Of a stretch of DNA of 34,237 bases, positions 17,615-26,487 are shown in pieces. Origin of the DNA: Pelagibacteraceae bacterium TMED65 (GTDB taxonomy: Bacteria; Pseudomonadota; Alphaproteobacteria; TMED127); assembly GCA_002167215.1 (NCBI GenBank), contig NHDS01000005.1:1-34237 (forward strand). Reading direction: 5' to 3'. The position numbers were made by a program, and so were the translations under genes. Numbering within the stretch: the first letter of the stretch is position 1; every line of letters starts with the position of its first letter. Below the pieces are notes generated by a model. That model was not told the DNA's origin, made no database searches, and saw nothing but the letters and a program-made list of their open reading frames with translations.

Positions 17615-18610
17615 CTACTTCTTTAAATTATAACTTGTTTCTATGCACTGTTTGCAGATTTTGTATTTCTTATAACCGCCTGGTTTAGTCAGCGTTTTTC
17701 TAAGATCAACAAATTTTTTATTATTCCAAATTTCTTTAATGCTATTTTTATAAAGATTTCCCATCGGCATTTTAAGCGCTATATGAGAACAACATGGAAT
17801 TACATCTCCATCTCCTCTGATGGTCATTCTTTCTGATGGTTGAGTACAAATAATGCTTGCAGGGTCTGTTTTAAGACGTTTAGAGGATTTTGGTATTAAG
17901 TGAGATTTACTATGATCTGATACGGGACTTATAAACTCCTGTATTGTCAGATAATCTATTTTATCTTTCCAAAAATTATACCAATTGGGTATCTCATGCT
18001 CATTATCGCTTGTTTTTACAAAGGAAATTCTAGTAACAGGAAAAATTTTTTTCATCTTTTTTTTTAATTCTAAAAAATTAATTATGTTATTAAAAACTTG
18101 ATCATATTTTGCTCTATCTCTAACTTTTTCAAAAACATCTTTTGAGTATCCATCAAAGCCTAATAGTAATCTTGTTAAATTAGAGTTAAGTATCTTTTCA
18201 CTATTTGATCTATTTAACAACACAGCATTAGTATTCATGTGAATATCAACAACTGAGTCAACTTCGGAAACGATTTTAATTTTATCGTAAATTTTCTTAT
18301 CTAGTAATGGTTCATTTATCTGATTCATCGCAACAGCTGGTATTCTTAAATCTGAAATTTCTTTTATTGATTTTAAAAAAAGCTGATCTTGCATTCTTTC
18401 TGTTTGCTCATAGCCAACTGATTGAACACACATAGTGCATCTAAGATTACATTTTGAAGTAGTTTCAAACAAAACAAACATTGGTTTATCAGTTGTTTTT
18501 TTATTCCAACTATCTCTGTATTTTCTAAATTGTTGAGGACTTTTATGATTTCTCTCTATAAATTCATTTATGTCACCGTGTTTACAATAATCTGTTACTA
18601 AAGCTACCAT
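17615..18610 (-). CDS. Radical SAM/SPASM-domain protein
   Basis: The radical SAM cluster motif is CNLRCTMC with Cys54, Cys58 and Cys61. A C-terminal SPASM-like region carries further cysteines: CTQPSERMTIRGDGDVIPCC, the GNLYKNSIKEIW segment and CKQC near the end. SPASM domains bind auxiliary iron-sulfur clusters, and the DG..PCC..GN..... layout is typical. Length is 331 residues. Radical SAM/SPASM proteins of this shape occur in polysaccharide loci, where the substrates are mostly unknown. It lies 2 bases from the 307-residue methyltransferase gene, so the two are almost surely co-translated. Confidence 0.87.
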   Translation of the reverse strand: MVALVTDYCKHGDINEFIERNHKSPQQFRKYRDSWNKKTTDKPMFVLFETTSKCNLRCTMCVQSVGYEQTERMQDQLFLKSIKEISDLRIPAVAMNQINEPLLDKKIYDKIKIVSEVDSVVDIHMNTNAVLLNRSNSEKILNSNLTRLLLGFDGYSKDVFEKVRDRAKYDQVFNNIINFLELKKKMKKIFPVTRISFVKTSDNEHEIPNWYNFWKDKIDYLTIQEFISPVSDHSKSHLIPKSSKRLKTDPASIICTQPSERMTIRGDGDVIPCCSHIALKMPMGNLYKNSIKEIWNNKKFVDLRKTLTKPGGYKKYKICKQCIETSYNLKK

Positions 18611-18611
18611 A

Positions 18612-19535
18612 TTATTTCTTTCTTATTTCAAAAACGTGATAACAGTTTTTATTATTATTAAAATAAATATTAGAGTAAAATAGAAAAAATAATAATATAA
18701 CTGGATAAAGAATTATCATCCAAATTAATTTAAAAGCAATTCTTAATATAGATGGAAAAAAATTAAAAAGCCTCACTAAAAAGTGAAGTATAGGCCTTGT
18801 TTGTACGTCATAAACTTTCCAAGCTGTACCGCTCAAACCACTGCTAATTTTTTGTATCTTGAAGCCATTTTTTTCAAAAAAATTCTTCCAACCTTTAAGT
18901 GTCTTGCTGTAATTGGAAATTTCTTTGTATCTTCCATTATCAATTTTATTAAAAAAAGCTGGAAAGAAATTTTTTTTACTCATTTTATAACAGATAAAGT
19001 TTTTTTTGACAAAATCATCAAAAACTAAAATTAAAATTTTTCCATTTTTTTTTAAATGTTTCTTTGCTCCGAGTATACTCTTTTTTAAGTCGGTCAGCCC
19101 ATGTGCAGTATAAAAAAAGATTAAATCAAATTTATTTTTTTTTTTTAATTTTATGTTTTCCAACTTTGAATGAAAAGAATTTTTTGAAAAACCTATTTCT
19201 TTAATTTTTTTTACATGATTTTTTTTTGCATCTATTGAAAGAAAAGGTCTGATTAATTTTATCGTATTCTTAATCTTAATTTCTTTTGTATGCGTATCAA
19301 ATATATCTTTTTTGTTTAAAGCTACATCTATATACCTGTCAAAGTAAAAAGGAAATTTACCTCCAGCCATAATAAAGCTAAACATCCCATCACCAGATCC
19401 TAATTCAAGATAATTATTTTTTAATTTATGAACTTTATAGATTAAATAACTTGTAAGGGTATCATTTACAGCATCAAATGGTTTTAAGAAATAAATATTT
19501 AGATATCTCCATAATCTACTAAAAATAAAATTCAT
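18612..19535 (-). CDS. SAM methyltransferase with C-terminal membrane segment
   Basis: The methyltransferase motif NYLELGSGDGMFSF lies at residues 41-54, preceded by a short hydrophobic N-terminal stretch (YLNIYFLKPF). A central FDLIFFYTAHGL and GKILILVFDDF follow. A strongly hydrophobic segment near residues 265-290 (AFKLIWMIILYPVILLFF) would span or dip into the inner membrane. This suggests methylation at the membrane surface, perhaps of a lipid-linked sugar. It sits between the carbamoyltransferase locus and a radical SAM gene with almost no spacing. Total length is 307 residues. Confidence 0.72.
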   Translation of the reverse strand: MNFIFSRLWRYLNIYFLKPFDAVNDTLTSYLIYKVHKLKNNYLELGSGDGMFSFIMAGGKFPFYFDRYIDVALNKKDIFDTHTKEIKIKNTIKLIRPFLSIDAKKNHVKKIKEIGFSKNSFHSKLENIKLKKKNKFDLIFFYTAHGLTDLKKSILGAKKHLKKNGKILILVFDDFVKKNFICYKMSKKNFFPAFFNKIDNGRYKEISNYSKTLKGWKNFFEKNGFKIQKISSGLSGTAWKVYDVQTRPILHFLVRLFNFFPSILRIAFKLIWMIILYPVILLFFLFYSNIYFNNNKNCYHVFEIRKK

Positions 19536-19537
19536 AA

Positions 19538-21336
19538 TTATTTTTTCAAAATAAAAAAATTATTTAATAACAATCCATCAAGATCGCTTTTTAATAAAAC
19601 ACTGATTGCATCCTTAGGTGTATTCACAATTGGAAATCCATGTAAATTGAAACTTGTATTAAGCAATGCTCCAACGCCAGTTATTTTATGAAACTCTGAA
19701 ATTAATTGGTATAATTCTGGATTTTGTTTTTTTTCTAGAATTTGAGCTCTAGCCGTCTTGTCAGCAGGATGACATGCTGCAATCATTTTTTTATATCCTA
19801 ACTCTGTAGTTTCAAAGCCTATTGTCATGTGGGGAGACTCAATCTTTTTTGGATTGATCAAATATTTCTCACTAAATTTTTTTAAAATTACAGGCGCAAA
19901 TGGCATCCAAAAATCTCTATTCTTAATAGCTGAGTTAATTTTTTCTTTGATTTCTAAAAATCTCGGATCGGCTAAAATAGATCTATTCCCTAAAGCTCTT
20001 TGTCCAAACTCCATTCTTCCTGCGCATCTAGCGATTATTTTTCCTTTTGATAAAAAATTGGCAACTTGCTTAAGAGAATGCTTCTTATAAATATTAAATT
20101 TTTTTTTATTTAATTTTTTTATAGATTTATTTTCTTCAATATAATTATTAGATGGACCTAAATACAAATTTGAGATTTGAGGAAACTTTTTAAAACCAAA
20201 TTTCTCACCATTTTTTTTATGAAGTTTATCAAGTAAGAAAATTCCAGCACTTAATGCCATTGACTCATCGCTAGCTGATCCGCCAACAAATAATCTTTTT
20301 ACACCATGTATTTGTGAAATTTTTCCCATTGCTTTAATATTCAGAGCAACTCCTCCTGAAATCACAACATTTGATATTTTAAATTTTTTAAGACAATTTT
20401 TAACCCACTTCACAAGCAATTCCTCTACCCAGGTTTGGACTGCCCAAGCAATACTATCAAATCGCTCTCCCTCTAATCTAGACTTAAACCAAAAATAACT
20501 ATCGGTTGGTTTTTGTTTCCATATAAATTTTGTTCCCTTGACTTGTAAAGTGCTTCTAAAAACCTCTAATGCTTTTTTACCGTATTTCTCCTTGCCGTAA
20601 GGTGCCAAGCCCATTAATTTATATTCATGTTCATTTGGTTTCATTCCAAGTAATAGTGTCATATACCGGTAGATACGAGCTATTGCGCAAATATTTGTTT
20701 TATAAACTCTTCTGTAATTACCGCTTTTATCAAAAATTCCTATAGTTGAATTTAAACCATCTCCAAATCCATCAATAGTCAATGAAAGTACCTTTTTATC
20801 TTTAAATGGAGAAATATAGTAAGAGTAAAACGCATGACAAGTATGATGATCTAATCTGATTACTCTAGACCTGTCTATATTGAAATAATCTGCCACCATA
20901 TTCACTCTGTCAGTAAGATATTTTTTTTGGATATCTTTTTTTTGTAATTTTTTTTCCAATATTTTTTTGGGTACATATCAAAATTAATTTTTTCAGGAAA
21001 TATATCTATTGGGGATTTTTTAAATTTATCAGTTTTATCGATTAAATAAGGCTTCCAGATTTGATTTTGTTCTTTGAGGTAATCTTCTACTGTCCATTGA
21101 TTTTTTCTTGTAATTGTATCATCAAAAGGACTTATAAAACTTGCTAATGCAATATAGTCTAGGTCTGAAGTTTTAAGTTTTGCTTCTTTTAAACAATATT
21201 TAATTGCATTTATCGGGAAGACAATCTCATTTTTTACACGCGTAAATCTCTCTTCGTGAGTAGCAGCAATAATTTTATTATCAATAATTATAGAAGCTGA
21301 GGATGGATAATGAGTATAAAGGGAAAGAATTTTCAT
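19538..21336 (-). pseudogene. NodU/CmcH-type carbamoyltransferase, broken by a one-base frameshift
   Basis: Two overlapping frames together make one carbamoyltransferase. The N-terminal frame runs from ATG 21336 to a stop at 20902-20904 (MKILSLYTHYPSSASIII, HEERFTRVKN). The C-terminal frame, readable from about 20959, carries the metal-binding DHHTCHAFYSYY, the VISGGVALNIKAMG segment, the RMEFGQRALGNRS motif and NTSFNLHGFPIVNTP. Adding one A to one of the A7-A8 tracts between 20921 and 20969 restores a single ~599-residue protein, the normal family size. Intact homologues carbamoylate hydroxyl groups using carbamoyl phosphate and ATP. The lesion may be real decay, transcript slippage rescue or a sequencing error. 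Confidence 0.82.
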
Positions 21337-21338
21337 AA

Positions 21339-22447
21339 TTATCTAAGTTTTAATTTTTCTTTTGAAATAAGATTTATCACTCTATCTAAATAAACCTTAT
21401 TAATTTCTTCATTAATCCAAATATTAAGTATTTTGTTGCTTAAATAATCAGCAACAGGAAAATGACTTTTTTTTCCACCAAAAAAAAGGTCTAATCTAGG
21501 ATGCCAGCTACTCACTTTAAGTTTATTCTCTAATAATTTTTTCAAAATATGATTTCTATGAGCTTCATTCTTAAAAAAAATATTATATCTCCAAGGTATT
21601 TCATTTTTTTTTAATTTATTTGGTAATGTAAAAAAATTTTTTCTTAAAATTTTTAATTTTTTATTTAAATAAAAAAAATTTTTTTTTCTAAAATTTACAA
21701 TTTTTTTAATATTTTTTTTATCTATTTTCAGCTTTCTCAGAATTTTGTTATCAAATTTATGAAGTAGGTTTTTTGCATCAATTAGAACTTTTTTTTTATA
21801 TGCATCCTTAATTTTTGACTTTTGATCCTCTATAAAAAAATTATTATAAATTTTAGTATGATTATCATTAATAATTTGAATTTTTTTTGTAGATTTTTTA
21901 TTTTTTTTTTAAGTTTTTTGTATAACTCTTTTACTCTTTGAAAAAAAATATTATCATCTGTAACAATTGCTCCTCCTCCATCAGCATCAATAACTTTACC
22001 TTTGCCAAAGCTAAATACAGATGATATTCCAAATGAACCTACGGGTTTTTTTTCCGATTTTGTTCCTAAAGATAATGCTGAGTCCTCTATTAGATGAATA
22101 TTTTTTCTTTTACAAAAATTTTCTATTTGATTAATTTTGCAAATTTTACCGAAAGAATGAATAGCTAATATTGCTTTTACTTTACTATTAAAATTTTTTT
22201 TAATATTTTTTAAGCTTAATCCAAAATTAGATTTGTCAATATCTACTAACAAAGGTACATGGCCTGATAAAAAAATAGATAATGGAACGTGATGACAAGA
22301 AATATTTGGAATCATAATCTGAGATCTTGGTTTTAATTTTAAACTTTTTAATGAAAGATATAGTGAGGTTGTTGCATTTCCAGTCATTAAAACATATTTT
22401 CTCCCGCTTAATTTTTTTAAAGCTGAAGTAACTTCTACCATTCTCAT
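21339..22447 (-). pseudogene. DegT/StrS-family aminotransferase, broken by a one-base frameshift
   Basis: The N-terminal frame starts at ATG 22447 and shows MTGNATTSLY (phosphate-binding), EDSALSLGTK near 121-130 and the PLP lysine Lys149 in FSFGKGKVIDADGGGAI. It leaves frame after KELYKKLKKK and stops at 21830-21832. The C-terminal remainder is fully open in another frame from just left of 21909 down to the stop at 21339, including WRYNIFFKNEAHR and SSWHPRLDLFFGGKKSHFP, typical of the family's C-terminal domain. Adding one A to the A10 tract at 21901-21910 joins them into a ~369-residue protein. The N-terminus is about 20 residues shorter than usual. Enzyme activity depends on whether the shift is real. 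Confidence 0.8.
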
Positions 22448-22460
22448 TATGAAACTTTGA

Positions 22461-23552
22461 TTATTTTCCGACTTCTTGGGATCTATTAATATAACTTTCT
22501 ATTTTTACTTCTCTTCCATTAATAAGTGCTGACTCGCTTTCTTCCATTTTTCTCGGATAGAAACAATTTTTACAAGGTTTTATCTCTTTGAAACCATCTT
22601 TTTGCTCATGTTTATTTCTAACATTTGAAAACAATTTTCCATGCCATATATCGTGTATAGAACTTTTGTTTGCGTCTCCGATATCAATGTCCATAAAATC
22701 GTCAGAGCTGCACATTGCAGCCATGCCATTTGATCCAATAACTATCCTCTGGTAATGTTGAGGACAGGCGAAATTATCTTCATAAATAATATCTTGATCT
22801 TTGTGTAAATAATCAATCAGGGGATTAAAAGCTATTAAATCAACAAGAGGTTTAAAAGTATTATAAAATCTTTCTGGATTCTCTTTTACAGCTGGCCAAA
22901 CACCTTGAATTTTTATTAATGGTTTTTCTAAATTATTTTTTTGTTTAAAATTAGCTATATCAGTCAATTTTTTTAAGGTCTCATCAAATTTCAGTGGTTT
23001 TCTGATTTTGTTATAAACCTCATCCATGCCATCAATAGAAACCGTAATTAAGTCGACGCCAGCATCAACTAGTTTTTTGAAGTATTCAAGATGAAGTTTG
23101 TATCCATTTGTAAGGAAAGAGATTTCTTTAATCTTTTTACCTTTTGCATATTTAGCTATTTCAATTAATTTAGAATGTAGTGTTGGTTCACCAATCCAAC
23201 TCAATCTTAAAGAATAAATTTTTCCTGCAACTTCATCAATTATTTTTTTTGCTAAATTTAAATCCATCTGTCCTCTCTTAAAGGGCAACACTCTTTTATC
23301 TAAAAATTCTTGTGTAACCGTTGGGCACATGGGACAACTTAGATTGCATCTAGATACTGTTTCTAAATCAACTAATAATGGATAATCTCTGACTGTTCTA
23401 TTTTTTGGAAGTTCTTCCCAAAGATTTCTATATTCATTGTACTCTTCCTCCCAACCTTTAGAAATCTTTCTCTTAAAAGCGTCAATTCTATCTTTTGTTT
23501 CTAAATCAAACGAATGACCTTTATTTACTGGTGAGTTTTTTTTTGCTTTCAT
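22461..23552 (-). CDS. Radical SAM/SPASM-domain protein
   Basis: A 363-residue protein whose radical SAM motif is CNLSCPMC, with Cys69, Cys73 and Cys76. Conserved GEPTLH and LTNGYKL segments of the radical SAM barrel follow. The C-terminal part holds SPASM-type cysteines: CPQHYQRIVIGSNG, MCSSDD, DIGDANKSSIHDIW and CKNC. It is a paralogue-type match to the protein at 17615-18610, sharing the same overall plan, and lies 7 bases after the FemAB-like gene and 13 bases before the broken aminotransferase. Substrate unknown; modification of the glycan or its lipid carrier is inferred from context. Confidence 0.87.
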   Translation of the reverse strand: MKAKKNSPVNKGHSFDLETKDRIDAFKRKISKGWEEEYNEYRNLWEELPKNRTVRDYPLLVDLETVSRCNLSCPMCPTVTQEFLDKRVLPFKRGQMDLNLAKKIIDEVAGKIYSLRLSWIGEPTLHSKLIEIAKYAKGKKIKEISFLTNGYKLHLEYFKKLVDAGVDLITVSIDGMDEVYNKIRKPLKFDETLKKLTDIANFKQKNNLEKPLIKIQGVWPAVKENPERFYNTFKPLVDLIAFNPLIDYLHKDQDIIYEDNFACPQHYQRIVIGSNGMAAMCSSDDFMDIDIGDANKSSIHDIWHGKLFSNVRNKHEQKDGFKEIKPCKNCFYPRKMEESESALINGREVKIESYINRSQEVGK

Positions 23553-23558
23553 AAAAAT

Positions 23559-24530
23559 CTAAATTTTTACTTTGTAATACTGTGTTAAATTTCCTCCTAA
23601 ACTAAGTTTAAACCAACCTCTAAAAGGACTGTTAACGCCCTCTAAATCTACTTGGTTTATATCATATTTTTTATTTAAGTATTTAAAAATTTCACAATGA
23701 CCAAAAACACTTTGCCAAGACTTACTTATTTTGGGATTGCCTGCACCAAGATAATAGAACGCTTTATCTTTTTCCAAAATATAAAAAAAGGTATACAGAA
23801 TATTACCAATCTTATCCTCAACATGAAACATTAAACCTTTGCCTATTTTAACTATATTGTTTAGTTCTTTTTGTAATTCTATTAAGTATTTTTTAGAAAC
23901 TTTCTTTTGTTTTGAAAATAAATTTTTATAAAATTCAATAAAAACAGACAAGTCTTTGCTAATGGTTAATTTAGCTTTCTCTTTAATAGCTGCTCTATAA
24001 TCATATCTTCGCACAGTTTCCATATTTTTATAAACTTCAGTTTCTAAAAAATTATCTAAATTTTTTTCATTTAAACTTATAAGACTTGTAAATCTATTTT
24101 CTATTAAAAATCCTTTTTTGTTTTTATTGTTATAATTAAACCATTGAAATGGCCTGATATCTTTAAATTCTGGACTAAATTGTATTTCTATACTTTTAAA
24201 TTTTCTCGTAAGTTTTTTTATCAAAAATTCTGTAATATTAAATTCTTCACTTCTTCTTTTAGTTTCTATTCTTGAAAAATCAGTATTAAATATGATGCCA
24301 CCATAAATTATTTTATCACTTAAGATAACTTTTTTTTTATCTTTAGATAATGTTAAACAAATTACTGCTTTAATTTGTGATCCTAACATAACATTCCATA
24401 TTTCATATTTTATATTAAGAGCATTCAAAAAACTTGTATTTGAAAATATGGTTCCTTGTTTAGAATTTGAAACAATTCTTTCATATTCTGCAATATCTTT
24501 ATGTTTGTTGAAAGTATATTTATCAGACAC
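23559..24530 (-). CDS. FemAB/GNAT-like acyltransferase
   Basis: This 323-residue protein resembles FemAB- or BioF2-type acyltransferases of the GNAT fold. Signs are the N-terminal 'dp..y.....tf.hs..w' style opening (QGTIFSNTSFLNAL), a central helix with basic residues (VRRYDYRAAIKEKAKL), a strand pair with FFYILEKDKAFYYLGAGNP and a C-terminal FKLSLGGNLTQYYKVK. Family members move acyl or aminoacyl groups to sugars or peptidoglycan precursors. It overlaps the upstream fusion gene by 8 bases. It could acylate an amino sugar made by the aminotransferases nearby; the donor cannot be read from sequence. Confidence 0.7.
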   Translation of the reverse strand: MSDKYTFNKHKDIAEYERIVSNSKQGTIFSNTSFLNALNIKYEIWNVMLGSQIKAVICLTLSKDKKKVILSDKIIYGGIIFNTDFSRIETKRRSEEFNITEFLIKKLTRKFKSIEIQFSPEFKDIRPFQWFNYNNKNKKGFLIENRFTSLISLNEKNLDNFLETEVYKNMETVRRYDYRAAIKEKAKLTISKDLSVFIEFYKNLFSKQKKVSKKYLIELQKELNNIVKIGKGLMFHVEDKIGNILYTFFYILEKDKAFYYLGAGNPKISKSWQSVFGHCEIFKYLNKKYDINQVDLEGVNSPFRGWFKLSLGGNLTQYYKVKI

Positions 24531-26487
24531 GATGTACTAAATTTTTTTTCTCAAAATTCTTATATAATTTTAAAATCTTATTCTGATTTAAATCTAAAAA
24601 TTTTGCTATTTGATTTAAAGTTCTTTTGCCGTTTGACAGAAATAATATCCAAAGAGTAATATCAATATTCGACAATTTTTTTTTAGGTAATATTCCTCCT
24701 CCAAGTTTTGGATATAAATTATATTTGGAAAGCATGGGTTCACATTTTGAATTATTTGATTTGTAAATAACTTGATTTTCAATTTTTTCAATTAATTTAT
24801 GGTAAATCTTAAGTGTTTCAAAAATATTTTCAGGTTTTACGAATTTAAGATTATCTTTTGAAGTATGATATTCTTTAAACTCATAATATTTATCTTTAAA
24901 AACTGAACAAATATTTATTCCAAAAAATTGAGAAGAATATTGTCTCTCATCACTTCCGTTAATATCAAATGGATATTTTTTACTTTTTAAATTTAGCTCT
25001 TTAAATAATTCATTTACAATCTCATTAATAAAATGATCACTTTCATAACTTTGTTTGTAACTAAAATCTCCTTTTCCGCCAACATTGGTAACAACCAAAC
25101 CTAAATCAATTTGTTTCATTTTATTTTCGTTTATTTTGCAATAAGAAATAGCACCAATTGTCTCTGGCAAAAATACTATACGATAAGACCAATATCTGTT
25201 TTTTATCGATTTTATAAATTTAGCTAAATAAGATGTTAATATTACTCCGCTCAAATTGTCATTTGCCATTGATGGATGGCATATATATGTAGAGATTAAA
25301 ATCTCTTTTTTAGACTTACCTTTAATTAATATTTCACCGTAGACTAAATTTCCCTTTTTAAATTTTGAGTCAATTTTTACTTGAAATTTTTTCTTACTAG
25401 ACTTTACAAAATCGAAAACTTTTTTTTCAACACAAAAACCCCAATCTCTTTTAAAATATGATGTTTTATAAGGAATGGCATTTGGAAGTTTTTCACTATA
25501 ATGTAATTTCTTTATCAGTCTTTTTGGTGAAATATATCCATTGAAACGAGTGCTGTATCCGACTAAATTTAAATTGCTTTTCTTAAAGTCAGCAATTTTA
25601 TTATTTTTAGAGTCTTTAATCCAAGCATCTTTAATAAACCATTCATATGGAACTTTCCAATCATAAACCTTAGTCCCTGATGGAATCTTTTTAATTTTTA
25701 TTGATGTTATCTTTTTTAATTTTTTAAGTGTAGCTAAATTTCCATCGCCGGTAAGACTTCTATTGAGAGGAAACATCTCTTTCAAAATATTTCCAATTTC
25801 ATTGGACAGATAGGTTTTTATAATTTTTTGAGCTGGTGTCCTCATATTTATTTTTGAATTATTTATAAATTTTCTTATTTTTTTTAAATCAGTTTCGGTA
25901 TTTATATCGAATTTAAGATAAGGAAAGTTTATTCCATATTTTGAAGGATAGATTTTAGAATGAAAAAGATTTTTTTTTTTTCTAAATATACCTGTAACGT
26001 GTTCTCTTTCATTCTTGGATTTAGAAATAGCATTAGCTTTTTTTAATGCCTCATAAGTAAAAATTTCAGCTCCAAATCCATCTGCATTTAAATTGTTTCT
26101 AATTTTCATATTGTTGAAAGCATAATCAATTTTTGAATTTTTAAAAAAACTAATAAGTCCATCTATCATTACTGGGTCTATGAGTGGATTATCTGCACAT
26201 ACTCTAATAATGTTTTTAGATTTATTTTTTTTGGCACATTCGTAGTATCTTTTAAGAACATCGTTTTCTTCACCGGCAAAAATTTTATACCCAGATTTTC
26301 TTGCAATTTTTATCAGAGACTTTTCATTATTTTTAGATGTTGCAACTATAAATTTGTTTATCAATTTACTTTTTTTTATTCTAAACAAAACCCATTCCAA
26401 AATCTTATGGTTATCCAAATTAGCAAACATTTTATTTTTAAGCCTTTTTGAATTTGATCGAGCTTGCACAATAGCGGTGAATTGCAT
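24523..26487 (-). CDS. SpsF-like cytidylyltransferase fused to aminopeptidase-like protein with winged helix
   Basis: From the ATG at 26487 the protein is 654 residues; a longer reading would overlap neuB. Residues ~1-215 are a SpsF-type cytidylyltransferase (AIVQARSNSKRLKNKMF, ATSKNNE, EENDVLKRYYE, RVCADNPLIDP). Residues ~230-575 resemble the DUF4910/DUF2172 aminopeptidase-like family related to M28 peptidases, with probable metal and catalytic residues His404 and Asp410 (CHPSMANDN), Glu442 (PETIGA) and His541 (EYHTSKDN). The last ~50 residues (TLNQIAKFLDLNQNKIL) look like the winged helix found at the end of that family. ATG and the neuB stop share one base. The peptidase-like part may deacylate a sugar or peptide-linked glycan, which is inference. 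Confidence 0.83.
   Translation of the reverse strand: MQFTAIVQARSNSKRLKNKMFANLDNHKILEWVLFRIKKSKLINKFIVATSKNNEKSLIKIARKSGYKIFAGEENDVLKRYYECAKKNKSKNIIRVCADNPLIDPVMIDGLISFFKNSKIDYAFNNMKIRNNLNADGFGAEIFTYEALKKANAISKSKNEREHVTGIFRKKKNLFHSKIYPSKYGINFPYLKFDINTETDLKKIRKFINNSKINMRTPAQKIIKTYLSNEIGNILKEMFPLNRSLTGDGNLATLKKLKKITSIKIKKIPSGTKVYDWKVPYEWFIKDAWIKDSKNNKIADFKKSNLNLVGYSTRFNGYISPKRLIKKLHYSEKLPNAIPYKTSYFKRDWGFCVEKKVFDFVKSSKKKFQVKIDSKFKKGNLVYGEILIKGKSKKEILISTYICHPSMANDNLSGVILTSYLAKFIKSIKNRYWSYRIVFLPETIGAISYCKINENKMKQIDLGLVVTNVGGKGDFSYKQSYESDHFINEIVNELFKELNLKSKKYPFDINGSDERQYSSQFFGINICSVFKDKYYEFKEYHTSKDNLKFVKPENIFETLKIYHKLIEKIENQVIYKSNNSKCEPMLSKYNLYPKLGGGILPKKKLSNIDITLWILFLSNGKRTLNQIAKFLDLNQNKILKLYKNFEKKNLVHRV

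Noticed and set aside
21661..21720. Poly-T/poly-A tracts as a repeat or CRISPR-like array
   Set aside because: They are lysine and asparagine codons in the open C-terminal frame of the broken aminotransferase, with no repeat-spacer pattern.
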